Below, in pieces: positions 1-7,788 of a stretch of DNA of 32,005 nt. Each line of letters opens with the position of its first letter. Position 1 is the first letter of the stretch. The notes below the pieces were generated by a model. It did no database searches. It had not been told where the DNA came from and saw only the letters and a program-made list of their open reading frames with translations. The translations under genes and the position numbers were made by a program. Origin of the DNA: PALSA-660 sp036508875 (lineage in GTDB: Bacteria; Actinomycetota; Coriobacteriia; Anaerosomatales; PALSA-660). The stretch lies in the NCBI GenBank assembly GCA_036508875.1, contig DATCGP010000047.1, positions 1-32,005 on the forward strand, in the 5' to 3' direction.

Positions 1-2
1 TC

Positions 3-2366
3 CTACTTGCCCTTCCGACCGTTCGGCCTGCACGGCGCGACCAGCGCGCGCGCGAGCACCTCGTCCATCCGCTCGACAGGCACGATCTCGACCTCGTCGC
101 GCACGTGCGGCGGGAGCAGGTCGAGGTCGCGGACGTTGTCCTTCGGGATGAGAACGGTCTTGATGCCGGCGCGGTGCGCTGCCAGCAGCTTCTCCTTGAG
201 CCCACCGATGGGGAGCACGTGACCGCGAAGGGTGATCTCGCCGGTCATCGCGACCTCGCGACGGATCGGACGTCCCATGAGCGCCGAGGCGAGCGCGGTC
301 GCCATCGTGATGCCGGCGGAGGGCCCGTCCTTCGGCGTCGCCGCAGCGGGGACGTGGATGTGCAGGTCGAGCTTCTCGTTGAACGCCGGGTCGATCGGCC
401 AGTCGGACACATGCGCGCGTATGTAGGAGACCGCGGCCTGCGCCGACTCGCGCATCACGTCGCCGAGTTGGCCGGTCAGGATCAGCTCGCCCTTGCCGGC
501 CATCGTGGTCGCCTCGATCGAGATCACGTCGCCGCCAGCTTCGGTCCACACGAGCCCCGTGGCGGTCCCGATCTCGTCGGTCTCCTCCGCCAGCCCGAAC
601 CGGAACCGGGCCGGTCCCAGATACGTGTGCAAGGTACGGTGCGTCACGCGGGTCTTGCGCCCGTGGCCCTCGACGACGCGACGGGCCACCTGCCGGCAGA
701 TCGATGCGATCTGCCGCTCCAGACCTCTCACCCCTGCCTCGCGCGTGTACAACCGCACGATCTCGCTGAGGGCCTCGTCGGTCATCTCGAGCTTCGCGGC
801 GCTCAGCCCGTGCTCCTTGAGCTGCTTCGGCACGAGGTACCGCTTCGCGATGTGGAGCTTCTCGTCCTCGGTGTAGCCCGGGAAGTGGATGACCTCCATG
901 CGGTCCTGCAGCGCGGGCGGGATCGTGTCGAGCAGGTTGGCCGTGGTGACGAACATGACGTCGGACAGATCGAACGGGACCTCGAGGTAGTGGTCCTGGA
1001 AGCTGTTGTTCTGCTCAGGGTCGAGCGCCTCGAGAAGCGCCGCCGTGGGGTCACCGCGGAAGTCCACGCCCACCTTGTCGATCTCGTCCATCATGAAGAC
1101 CGGGTTCCGAGTGCCGGCGGTGCTGATCGACTGGATGATGCGGCCCGGCAGCGCCCCCACGTAGGTGCGCCGATGTCCGCGGATCTCCGCCTCGTCGCGT
1201 ATCCCGCCGAGGGACATCCGGATGAACTTGCGGCCCAGCGAGCGGGCGATCGACTTGCCGATCGAGGTCTTGCCCACACCCGGAGGTCCGACGAAGCACA
1301 GGATCGGGCCGCGCATCGTGTCGGTGAGCTTGTGGACCGCGAGGTACTCGAGGATGCGCTCCTTGACCTTCTCGAGGCCGTAGTGGTCCTCGTCCAGTAT
1401 CTTGCGAGCCTCGATCAGGTCGAGCTTCTCCTCGTCCTCCACCGCCCACGGAGCGCCGACCAGCCAGTCGAGATAGGTCCGGATCACGCCGGTCTCCGCC
1501 GCGGCGGACGGCATCTTCTCCAAGCGGCCCAGCTCCTTGACCGCTTTCGCCTCCACCGCCTCGGGCATCTTCGCGGCGACGATCTTCTCGCGGTACTCGT
1601 CGAGCTCCGCCTGGGCCTCGTCGTACATCCCGAGCTCCTGCTGGATCGCCTTCATCTGCTCGCGAAGGAAGAACTCGCGCTGCGAGGCGTTGAGCGAGTC
1701 CTTCACCCGGTTCTGGATCTTGCTCCCGAGCTCGAGGATCTGCAGCTCGCGGCGCAGGAACGTCGAGGCCTGTTCGATGCGGGGCGCCGGTTCGACCGCT
1801 TCGAGGATCGCCTGCTTCTCGTCGGACTTGAGGTTGAGGTGGAAGGCGACGAAGTCGGCGAGCCGGCCCGGCTCCTCGATCGCGCCGGCGGCTATGAGGA
1901 CCTCCTGCGGGATCGGCTTGCCCAGCTCGGCCGCCTTCTCAAAGTCGTTGACCAGGGCGCGCATGACCGCCTCGGTCTCGACGTCGGAGACGACCTCCTC
2001 CTCGATGCGCTCGACGCGCACCTGCATGTACGGCTCCGAGGTCACGTACTCCAGCACGCGGATGCGGACGACACCCTCGACGAGCGCCTTGGCGGTCCCG
2101 TCCGGGAGCTTCAGCTCCTGCAGCACCGTCCCGACGCAGCCCACCGCGTGGATCTCGCCTTCGCCAGGCTCCTGGGTCTCCGGCTCCTTCTGCAGGACGA
2201 GGGCGACGTGGTGATCTCCGCGCAGAGCCTCCTCCAGCGCCAGGATCGACTTCTCGCGGCCGACGAACAGCGGTACCACCAGGTTCGGGAACAGCACGAG
2301 GTCCCGCAGCGGTATCAGCGGAAGGATGTCAGGGACCTCGGTGGGTGCGTCGTCGACCTTCGACAT
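3..2366 (-). CDS. lon: ATP-dependent Lon protease (LonA type)
   Basis: This is a complete LonA protease, a soluble cytoplasmic AAA+ serine protease that unfolds and degrades damaged and regulatory proteins. The order is an N-terminal substrate-binding LON domain (about residues 10-210), a helical coiled region, the AAA+ module with Walker A GPPGVGKT (about residue 359) and Walker B FMMDEIDK, then the protease domain. The catalytic serine is in PKDGPSAG (about Ser683) and the lysine in GGLKEKLL (about Lys726), spaced 43 residues apart as in E. coli Lon. I chose the ATG at 2364-2366 because GAGG lies 6 bases upstream; an ATG at 2376-2378 and a GTG at 2379-2381 are in frame and would add 4 or 5 residues. 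The stop is at 3-5. It is divergent from the PIN-TPR gene, and I could not recognise a HAIR or CIRCE heat-shock operator upstream. Confidence 0.97.
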   Translation of the reverse strand: MSKVDDAPTEVPDILPLIPLRDLVLFPNLVVPLFVGREKSILALEEALRGDHHVALVLQKEPETQEPGEGEIHAVGCVGTVLQELKLPDGTAKALVEGVVRIRVLEYVTSEPYMQVRVERIEEEVVSDVETEAVMRALVNDFEKAAELGKPIPQEVLIAAGAIEEPGRLADFVAFHLNLKSDEKQAILEAVEPAPRIEQASTFLRRELQILELGSKIQNRVKDSLNASQREFFLREQMKAIQQELGMYDEAQAELDEYREKIVAAKMPEAVEAKAVKELGRLEKMPSAAAETGVIRTYLDWLVGAPWAVEDEEKLDLIEARKILDEDHYGLEKVKERILEYLAVHKLTDTMRGPILCFVGPPGVGKTSIGKSIARSLGRKFIRMSLGGIRDEAEIRGHRRTYVGALPGRIIQSISTAGTRNPVFMMDEIDKVGVDFRGDPTAALLEALDPEQNNSFQDHYLEVPFDLSDVMFVTTANLLDTIPPALQDRMEVIHFPGYTEDEKLHIAKRYLVPKQLKEHGLSAAKLEMTDEALSEIVRLYTREAGVRGLERQIASICRQVARRVVEGHGRKTRVTHRTLHTYLGPARFRFGLAEETDEIGTATGLVWTEAGGDVISIEATTMAGKGELILTGQLGDVMRESAQAAVSYIRAHVSDWPIDPAFNEKLDLHIHVPAAATPKDGPSAGITMATALASALMGRPIRREVAMTGEITLRGHVLPIGGLKEKLLAAHRAGIKTVLIPKDNVRDLDLLPPHVRDEVEIVPVERMDEVLARALVAPCRPNGRKGK

Positions 2367-2485
2367 GCTGGGCCTCATCACTCTTGAGGGCGGGTGCGCC
2401 CGATCTCGTTTCGTTGTGTTTCTACATGCTACCCGTACTCCCCTGCTGTGAGGGTGCTGCGGGCGCCGGCAGGGTGATCCGCCGC

Positions 2486-2491
2486 TATACT
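2486..2491 (+). promoter_or_regulatory. Putative -10 element for the PIN-TPR/trxB operon
   Basis: TATACT lies about 80 bases before the GTG start of the PIN-TPR gene, inside the 200-base divergent spacer with lon. No convincing -35 sits 16-18 bases upstream. A transcript starting near 2498 would begin with a small GC hairpin (2500-2516). A second, weaker hexamer, TATACC, lies at 2526-2531. This is a pattern match only. Confidence 0.35.
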
Positions 2492-2569
2492 TGACCGGCG
2501 CGGGCTCGGCTCCCGCGGACCCGGGTATACCGTCATCGGTCGAACATCAGCGGCAAAGCGAGGCGCATC

Positions 2570-3682
2570 GTGCGCACGGTCGTCATCGATACGAACGTCC
2601 TTCTCTCGGATCCTGAGGTCATCGGCAGGTTCCACGACGCCGACGTCGTCATCCCCGAGATGGTGTTGTCCGAGATCGACAAGCTCAAGACCGCTCGGGT
2701 CGACCCGGAGCTGCGCTTCAAGGGCCGCCAGATCAGCCGCGTGCTGTTCGAACTGTCCGAGCGCGGGAGCCTGAAGGACGGGGTGCCGCTGCCCGACGGT
2801 GGCCGGGTCAGGGTCGTGGGCCTCGCGTCCGACGCCGAGTTCCCGGCCGGGCTGTCGGCGCGCAACACCGACGACCGCATCATCGCGGTGGCGGTGTCGG
2901 TCCGCGAGTCCGCCGATGGAGCGGTCACGCTGGTGACGAACGACCTGAACATGCTGCTCAAGGCTCAGTCCTATCACCTCGAGGTCGAGCGCGTCGAGAC
3001 CGACGAGAGCCTGCTTCGCCGTCTGCTGGTCCGGCCGTTCCAGCGGTATCGAGCGGCGCTGAGCATCCTTGGCGTGGCGCTCGCTGTGTTCGCCGCCGCG
3101 ATCTACCTGACGCTGTTCAGCCCGTTCGCGGCAGGACAGCAGAGAGTCGGCCTGACCTCTCTGCCGTCCGAGTTCCTCGAGCAGCTGTCGGTCGAACAGC
3201 AGCAGGAGCTCAACTACCTGTTCCGCCTGCAGGCCGACCCGAACAACATGGACACCTTGGTGTCGCTCGCTACGGTCTACGACAGCCTGGCCCAGCAGAA
3301 CGCCTCGTATCTCCCCTACGCGGCGAGGTACTGGGAGAAGGTCCTGTCGCTGAACCCGGCCGACGATGACGCGCGGACAGACCTGGCCACCGACTATCTG
3401 CGTCAGAGCAAGGTGGACCAGGCGATAGCCGAGCTGAAGACGGTGCTCGCCCACAATCCTGACCACATCAACGCGAACCTGAATCTCGGGGTCATGTACA
3501 TGAACACCTCACCCAAGCAGTACCAGAACGCAGCCAACCAGTTCGCTCGTGTGGTCACGCTGACGAAGGCGAACACCGACCTGGCGACGGTGAACCAACA
3601 CGCTCAAGCCCTGCTGACGCAGGTGGAGACGGACGCGAAGACCGCCGGGCAACCGGTCACCATCCCAGGGAGCAGCCTGTGA
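2570..3682 (+). CDS. PIN-domain protein with transmembrane helix and C-terminal TPR repeats
   Basis: The protein has 370 residues. Residues 1-140 form a PIN nuclease-like domain of the type found at the N terminus of PhoH2/YlaK proteins. It starts VVIDTNVLLSDPEVI, and candidate metal-binding acids are Asp7, Glu35, Asp101/102 and Asp125. Residues about 162-184 form one hydrophobic helix. Residues about 208-370 contain tetratricopeptide-like helix pairs, for example around LSLNPADDDA and LAHNPDHINA. The expected topology is PIN inside and TPR outside, assuming a single N-in helix. The PhoH ATPase that usually follows this PIN type is missing. The GTG start has GCGAGG about 6 bases upstream. The stop overlaps the trxB start (GTGA), so the two are probably translated together. 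PIN domains are usually Mg-dependent RNases; activity and substrate here are unknown. The domain calls are firm, the function is not. Confidence 0.85.
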   Translation: MRTVVIDTNVLLSDPEVIGRFHDADVVIPEMVLSEIDKLKTARVDPELRFKGRQISRVLFELSERGSLKDGVPLPDGGRVRVVGLASDAEFPAGLSARNTDDRIIAVAVSVRESADGAVTLVTNDLNMLLKAQSYHLEVERVETDESLLRRLLVRPFQRYRAALSILGVALAVFAAAIYLTLFSPFAAGQQRVGLTSLPSEFLEQLSVEQQQELNYLFRLQADPNNMDTLVSLATVYDSLAQQNASYLPYAARYWEKVLSLNPADDDARTDLATDYLRQSKVDQAIAELKTVLAHNPDHINANLNLGVMYMNTSPKQYQNAANQFARVVTLTKANTDLATVNQHAQALLTQVETDAKTAGQPVTIPGSSL

Positions 3683-4617
3683 ACGACATCATCGACATAG
3701 CGATCATCGGAGGCGGCCCCGCCGGACTCGCGGCGGCGCTGTATGGCGCTCGCGGCCGGGCGGAGACAGTGGTGTTCGAGAGCCAGCTCCCGGGCGGCCA
3801 GATCATCACGACCGACTGGATCGAGAACTACCCCGGCATGCCCGAGGGGCTGAACGGCAGCCGCATCGCCGAGCTCATGCACGCGCACGCCGAGAAGTTC
3901 GGCGCCCAGTTCCGCACGTTCGCTGCAGTCGAGAAGATCGCCACCGAGCGCGGGGGGTTCCTGATCACCGCCGACGGCGAGGAGTCACTTGCCCGCACGG
4001 TCATCTTCGCGACCGGGGCGCGCCCGCTGACGCTCGGCATCCCCGGCGAGGCCGAGTTCACCGGACGCGGCGTCTCGTGGTGTGCCACCTGTGACGGCGC
4101 GCTGTACCGCGGCAAGGTGGTCGCGGTGGTGGGCGGCGGTGACGCGGCGCTCGAAGAGGCGCTGTTCCTGACGAAGTTCGCCGAGCGGGTGCACCTCGTG
4201 CACCGTCGCGACGAGTTCCGCGCGGCGCGCTGTATCCAGGAGCGCGCGCACGCGAACGAGAAGGTCGAGTTCCACCTCTCCCGCACCCCGGTGGAGATAC
4301 TGGGCGAAGGCGGCAAGGTGTCCGCTCTCGTGCTGCGAGCGACCGCGGGAGGCCCCGACGAGGAGATCGCGGTCGCAGGCGTCTTCGAGTTCGTCGGCGT
4401 CCGTCCGGAAACCGAGCTCGTCGCAGGATTGGTGGAGCTGGCCGACGGTGGATGGGTAAAGGTCGATTCGTCGATGGCGACGTCATATGCGGGGCTGTTC
4501 GCGGCCGGCGACGTTACCGACACGCCACTGAAGCAGGTGGTGACCGCCGCAGGACAGGGCGCGACGGCGGCTTTCGAGGCGCTCCGCTACCTCGATTCCG
4601 GCGTCTGCCCCTTGTAG
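3679..4617 (+). CDS. trxB: Thioredoxin-disulfide reductase
   Basis: This is an FAD-dependent NADPH:thioredoxin reductase of 312 residues, the usual length for the low-molecular-weight bacterial type. The N-terminal FAD motif is GGGPAGLAAALYGARG, the redox-active pair is in WCATCDG, the NADPH-binding loop is GGGDAALEEA, and the C-terminal FAD-binding motif is GLFAAGDVTD. It reduces the thioredoxin encoded 56 bases downstream. The GTG start overlaps the stop of the PIN-TPR gene, with AGGGAG 8 bases upstream inside that gene. The CxxC places it in the trxB family rather than among ferredoxin-NADP reductase-like homologues. NADPH as donor is inferred from the family; some anaerobes use ferredoxin- or flavin-linked variants. 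Confidence 0.95.
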   Translation: MNDIIDIAIIGGGPAGLAAALYGARGRAETVVFESQLPGGQIITTDWIENYPGMPEGLNGSRIAELMHAHAEKFGAQFRTFAAVEKIATERGGFLITADGEESLARTVIFATGARPLTLGIPGEAEFTGRGVSWCATCDGALYRGKVVAVVGGGDAALEEALFLTKFAERVHLVHRRDEFRAARCIQERAHANEKVEFHLSRTPVEILGEGGKVSALVLRATAGGPDEEIAVAGVFEFVGVRPETELVAGLVELADGGWVKVDSSMATSYAGLFAAGDVTDTPLKQVVTAAGQGATAAFEALRYLDSGVCPL

Positions 4618-4673
4618 TAGTATCGGGCGCGCAGCCGCCGGAGCGGACTGTGTCGAGAAACCTTGGAGGACAA

Positions 4674-5003
4674 GTGAGCGACATCATGTTGACCGTGACA
4701 GACGCCAACTTCGAGAGCGATGTCGTCGGCAGCTCTCTGCCCGTGGTCCTGGACTTCTGGGCGCCGTGGTGCGGTCCGTGCCGCATGATGGAGCCGGTGC
4801 TCGAGGAGTTCGCAGCCGAGCACGCCGGCAAGATCGTGGTCGGCAAGCTGAACGTGGACGAGAACCCGAACACCGCCATGCGCTTCGACGTCATGTCGAT
4901 CCCGACGCTGCTCGTCGTGGTCAACGGCCAGGTCGCCAAGAAGCTCGTCGGCGCGATGCCGAAGAAGAAGCTCGTCGACGAGCTCGCCGCCTACCTCGGC
5001 TAG
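4674..5003 (+). CDS. trxA: Thioredoxin
   Basis: This is a small thiol-disulfide oxidoreductase of 109 residues, cytoplasmic with no signal peptide. The active site WCGPC is at residues 32-36, and the cis-proline that abuts it is Pro77 in SIPTLL. The fold elements DFWAPWC, KLNVDENP and the lysine-rich C-terminal helix are all present. I chose the GTG start because GGAGGA lies directly upstream, with a slightly short 4-base spacer; an ATG 12 bases further in would leave the ribosome binding site too far away. It lies directly after trxB and forms a complete thioredoxin system with it. The following 83-residue gene is probably in the same transcript. Confidence 0.95.
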   Translation: MSDIMLTVTDANFESDVVGSSLPVVLDFWAPWCGPCRMMEPVLEEFAAEHAGKIVVGKLNVDENPNTAMRFDVMSIPTLLVVVNGQVAKKLVGAMPKKKLVDELAAYLG

Positions 5004-5048
5004 CCTGCCGGCCCCCGCAAAGCCTGACACCAAAGGGAGAGGACCCAC

Positions 5049-5300
5049 ATGTGCGAGAACAGCGTGAACGTGCCTCAGCTGAAGCTGTCGATCGGCCAGG
5101 TCGATGACGCGATAGCCCTGTCGCAGCAGTGGCTGGAGCAGCTCCACCACCTCGCGGACCACGGCAAGAAGCCTGAAGCCTCCGCGGAGATCGCACAGGC
5201 CGGCGTACTGCTCGGCGAGGCCCGAGCGCGCCTGCAGAGTTCCCTCGACGCGCTCGAAGGGCGAGCGGCCTCCTCCGATGTGACGGTCGAACTGGTCTAG
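5049..5300 (+). CDS. Small helical protein of unknown function in the trx operon
   Basis: This protein of 83 residues matches no family that I recognise. It begins MCENSVNVPQ, and its only cysteine is Cys2. The body is predicted to be two amphipathic helices separated by a short polar turn near HGKKPEAS, with no membrane segment or signal peptide. A good ribosome binding site (GGGAGAGG) lies before the ATG. It starts 45 bases after trxA and is followed by two hairpins, so it is probably the last gene of the PIN-TPR/trxB/trxA unit. The single N-terminal cysteine next to a thioredoxin suggests, but does not show, a redox partner. Codon use matches its neighbours, which supports a real gene. Confidence 0.7.
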   Translation: MCENSVNVPQLKLSIGQVDDAIALSQQWLEQLHHLADHGKKPEASAEIAQAGVLLGEARARLQSSLDALEGRAASSDVTVELV

Positions 5301-5345
5301 CACCGCCCCGGATCCGCGCGGGTCCGGACCTGACGGAACCGAACG

Positions 5346-5383
5346 ACACGCCCGGCCTTCCTTGACGGAAGCGCCGGGCGTGT
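5346..5383 (+). terminator. Strong hairpin closing the trx operon
   Basis: ACACGCCCGGC (5346-5356) pairs perfectly with GCCGGGCGTGT (5373-5383). Inside it, CTTCC pairs with GGAAG around a TTGAC loop. There is no clear U-tract, as is common for terminators in high-GC actinobacteria. A weaker hairpin (5308-5315 with 5320-5327) precedes it directly after the 83-residue gene. The 3' arm overlaps the first GTGTTAC repeat. Confidence 0.65.
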
Positions 5384-5406
5384 TACGCTTCCCGAATTCG
5401 TGTTAC
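5380..5406 (+). promoter_or_regulatory. Candidate NikR operator: GTGTTAC direct repeat
   Basis: GTGTTAC occurs at 5380-5386 and again at 5400-5406, separated by exactly 13 bases. I saw no other copy of this heptamer in the window. As I recall, GTGTTAC is the half-site proposed for NikR in Desulfovibrio and Geobacter, where the second half is inverted (GTAACAC) with a 13-14 base spacer. Here both copies point the same way. The site lies 31-57 bases before the CDF gene start, where an operator over the promoter of a nikR-containing operon would be expected. Binding is inference. Confidence 0.5.
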
Positions 5407-5436
5407 TTATGCACGCACGACGAGAAGGACCTTCCG

Positions 5437-6336
5437 GTGGCGCACTCGCACGAGACGACGAGCAACAAACTCGGAGGACGGCTGATCGGCGGCATCGCCA
5501 TCAACGTCGTGATCTTCGCTGTGCAGATGGTCGGCGGTGTCCTGTCGGGCAGCCTCGCGCTGATCGCGGACGCCCTGCACAACGTGACCGATGTCGCCTC
5601 GCTCTCGCTCAGCCTCGTCGCGTTCCGGGTCGCCAAGCGGCCGGCCGACGAGCGCTACACCTTCGCGTATCGCCGGGCCGAGGTGCTGGCCGCCGCGGTG
5701 AACGCTACGCTGCTGCTCGTGATCGCCGCCTACGTCGGCTACGAGGCGCTCCTGCGTCTAGCGCACCCGATGCCGGTAGGAGGCACGATCATGATCGCAG
5801 CCGCAGCGTTCGGCGCGGTCGCCAACGGCGCGGGCGCCATCCTGCTTCACACCCGTGACGGGAACCTGAACGCACGCAGCGCGATGCTCCACCTGATGTC
5901 TGACTCGGTCGCTTCGATAGGCGTCCTTCTCGCGGGCGTCGCGATCCGCCTGTGGTCGCTCGACATCGCCGACCCGATCATCTCGCTGCTGATCTCCGTG
6001 TGGCTGTTCAGGGAGTCGTGGAGCCTCGTCGCGCGCACCGCACGCATCCTGATGCAGGGTGTCCCGGAGGACGTGGACATGGAGGCTGTGCGGGCCGCGG
6101 TGCTCGCCGTCGACGGAGTGGCGGAGCTTCACGAGCTGCGCGTGTGGGCGCTGTCCGGAGCCGATGTGGTGCTGAGCGCCCACCTGGTCCTGGACCGCAG
6201 CGACATCAGCGACGCCACGGGCGTGGTGACGGTCGTCAAGGACCTCCTGCACGACCGCTTCGGCGTCGCTCACGCGACCATAGAGACCGAATGCGTCGCC
6301 GGGGGTTGCTCCGGCTGCTCCGCCCGCCAAGGCTAG
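5437..6336 (+). CDS. Cation diffusion facilitator (CDF) metal-efflux protein
   Basis: This is a proton-coupled divalent metal exporter of the inner membrane, 299 residues with six predicted transmembrane helices and a C-terminal cytoplasmic metal-sensing domain. The transport-site motifs are His48-x3-Asp52 in TM2 (ALIADALHNVTD) and His152-x3-Asp156 in TM5 (HLMSD), the HD/HD arrangement of CzcD/ZnT-like zinc carriers. The N terminus has MAHSH, and the protein ends in a cysteine-rich tail with three Cys in CVAGGCSGC, which could bind metal. I chose the GTG at 5437 because GAAGGA lies about 8 bases upstream; the frame stays open further upstream but would run into the terminator hairpin. It is 11 bases before nikR. 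Sequence suggests zinc, while context suggests nickel or cobalt overflow; this cannot be settled from sequence. Confidence 0.9.
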   Translation: MAHSHETTSNKLGGRLIGGIAINVVIFAVQMVGGVLSGSLALIADALHNVTDVASLSLSLVAFRVAKRPADERYTFAYRRAEVLAAAVNATLLLVIAAYVGYEALLRLAHPMPVGGTIMIAAAAFGAVANGAGAILLHTRDGNLNARSAMLHLMSDSVASIGVLLAGVAIRLWSLDIADPIISLLISVWLFRESWSLVARTARILMQGVPEDVDMEAVRAAVLAVDGVAELHELRVWALSGADVVLSAHLVLDRSDISDATGVVTVVKDLLHDRFGVAHATIETECVAGGCSGCSARQG

Positions 6337-6347
6337 AAGGAGGACCC

Positions 6348-6767
6348 GTGGGATCTCTTGCGCGCTTCAGCGTGGCCATGGACGAGGATCTCCTCGCGCG
6401 GTTCGACGACCTCGTGGCGCGCCGCGGCAGCGGCGTGAACCGATCGGAAGCGGTCCGTGACCTCGTGCGCGACGCGCTGGTCGACGCCGAGTGGGAGGAC
6501 AGCGCGGGCGAGATCGTCGGCACGGTCACCATGGTCTTCGACCACCACGCCTCCGACCTCTCCGACAAGCTCGACGCGCTGCAGCACGCGCACCACGAGC
6601 GCATCGTGTCCTCGATGCACGTGCACCTCGACGCCCACAACTGTCTCGAGGTCATCGTGGTGCGGGGGACCAGCGCTCAGGTGCGCGCGATCGCGGACGG
6701 GCTGCTCGGCACGAAGGGCGTCAAGCACGGCAAGCTCGTGTCGACCACCACCGGCGCCCACCTCTAG
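6348..6767 (+). CDS. nikR: Nickel-responsive transcriptional regulator NikR
   Basis: This is a ribbon-helix-helix repressor of 139 residues with a C-terminal ACT-like nickel-binding domain. The DNA-binding strand is LARFSVAMD, and the helix pair continues through RSEAVRDLVRDALV. The four nickel ligands of the family are all present at the correct spacing: His80, His91, His93 and Cys99 (E. coli His76, His87, His89, Cys95). The GTG start follows a strong AAGGAGGA site. It lies between a CDF exporter and an ECF nickel/cobalt importer in one apparent transcript, so it probably represses its own operon when nickel is plentiful. The GTGTTAC repeat at 5380-5406 is the best candidate binding site. 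Confidence 0.95.
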   Translation: MGSLARFSVAMDEDLLARFDDLVARRGSGVNRSEAVRDLVRDALVDAEWEDSAGEIVGTVTMVFDHHASDLSDKLDALQHAHHERIVSSMHVHLDAHNCLEVIVVRGTSAQVRAIADGLLGTKGVKHGKLVSTTTGAHL

Positions 6768-6777
6768 CCGGCGCACC

Positions 6778-7788
6778 GTGCACATCCCCGACGGATACCT
6801 CGGACCGCAGACCTACGCCGTCCTCGACGCGGCGATCATCCCGCTGTGGGCGGTGGCGGGAGCGAAGGTCAAGAAGACACTGAAGGCGAAGCAGGTCCCT
6901 CTGCTGGCGCTCGGCGCCGCGTTCTCCTTCGTCATCATGATGTTCAACGTCCCGGTCGTCGGCGGCTCCACCGGGCACGCCGTCGGAGCGACGCTCATCG
7001 CGATCCTGCTCGGACCTTGGGCGGCGGCTATCGCCGTCTCGATCGCTCTCGTGATCCAGGCGCTCGTGTTCGGCGACGGCGGGATCACCGCCATCGGGGC
7101 GAACTGCCTCAACATGGCGATCATCATGCCGTTCGTAGGCTTCTACATCTACCGCCTGGTCTCCGGCGACAGCCCGTCCACGATCCGCAGGTCCGTCGCC
7201 GCCGGCATCGGCTCCTACGTCGGCATCGTCGTGGCGGCGATCGCAGCCGGGATCGAGTTCGGCATCCAGCCTCTCATCGCGCACACCGCCTCGGGGCACG
7301 CGCTCTACGCGCCATATCCCCTCAGCGTCGCGGTCCCGACGATGGCGCTCGAGCACCTTGCGTTCTTCGGTCCGATCGAAGCGGTGATCACGATGGGGAT
7401 CATCGCGGTGCTGGCGAAACAGGACTCCCGTCTGCTGCAGATGAAGCCCGCCGCCAAACCGCTGCGGTGGCTGTGGGCCGGCTTCGGTGTGCTCGTGTTG
7501 CTGACGCCGATCGGCGTGCTGGCTCCGGGGACCGCGTGGGGCGAGTGGGGCGCGGAGCAGCTGCGGACGACGCTGGGCTACGTCCCGGCCGGGCTCGAGA
7601 AGCTCGGCGGGGCCTGGACGTCGGCGATGCCCGGCTATGCGCCCGCCTTCATCCGCGACCCGCTGGTGGGGTACCTGGTCGCCGCCGTCGTCGGCTCCGC
7701 GCTGGTGGTCGGCATCGCCTGGCTGCTCGGCAGGGTTCTGGCCCGCAAGGAAGAGCCGCCTGCGACCCCTCCATCGGGCACCACATGA
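6778..7788 (+). CDS. cbiM: ECF nickel/cobalt transporter substrate-binding subunit CbiM/NikM with fused NikN-like C terminus
   Basis: This is the membrane S component that binds Ni2+ or Co2+. The mature-like N terminus MHIPDG is the family hallmark: the amino group and His2 coordinate the metal, so the GTG at 6778 is fixed despite a weak ribosome binding site. Residues 1 to about 215 are the CbiM core. Residues about 220-336 add two more membrane helices separated by a loop containing PAGLEKLG, close to the PDGLE motif of NikN/CbiN-type auxiliary subunits. The protein is therefore a NikM-NikN-type fusion of 336 residues. Its stop overlaps the cbiQ start (ATGA). The NikR and hyp genes on either side favour nickel over cobalt. 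No cobalamin biosynthesis gene is in the window. Confidence 0.92.
   Translation: MHIPDGYLGPQTYAVLDAAIIPLWAVAGAKVKKTLKAKQVPLLALGAAFSFVIMMFNVPVVGGSTGHAVGATLIAILLGPWAAAIAVSIALVIQALVFGDGGITAIGANCLNMAIIMPFVGFYIYRLVSGDSPSTIRRSVAAGIGSYVGIVVAAIAAGIEFGIQPLIAHTASGHALYAPYPLSVAVPTMALEHLAFFGPIEAVITMGIIAVLAKQDSRLLQMKPAAKPLRWLWAGFGVLVLLTPIGVLAPGTAWGEWGAEQLRTTLGYVPAGLEKLGGAWTSAMPGYAPAFIRDPLVGYLVAAVVGSALVVGIAWLLGRVLARKEEPPATPPSGTT

Noticed and set aside
105..2387. Long plus-strand open frame of 760 codons opposite lon
   Set aside because: It is an antisense shadow of lon in GC-rich DNA. Its translation is Arg/Leu/Asp/His-biased and resembles no protein family, while the minus frame is a perfect Lon.
2382..2460. 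Heat-shock operator (HAIR or CIRCE) upstream of lon
   Set aside because: A CTTGAG-like string is present near 2383, but the required inverted partner at the right spacing is missing.
2429..3466. Minus-strand 345-codon frame opposite the PIN-TPR gene
   Set aside because: It is an antisense shadow with Arg/His/Gln-rich composition and no recognisable domain. The plus frame has clear PIN and TPR motifs.
5300..5436. Cobalamin riboswitch ahead of the cbiM-containing operon
   Set aside because: The space is short and mostly filled by a terminator hairpin and the GTGTTAC repeats. No B12-box-like sequence is present.
5362..5436. Longer start for the CDF protein
   Set aside because: The frame is open but begins inside the terminator hairpin. 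The GTG at 5437 has a ribosome binding site and gives a normal CDF N terminus.
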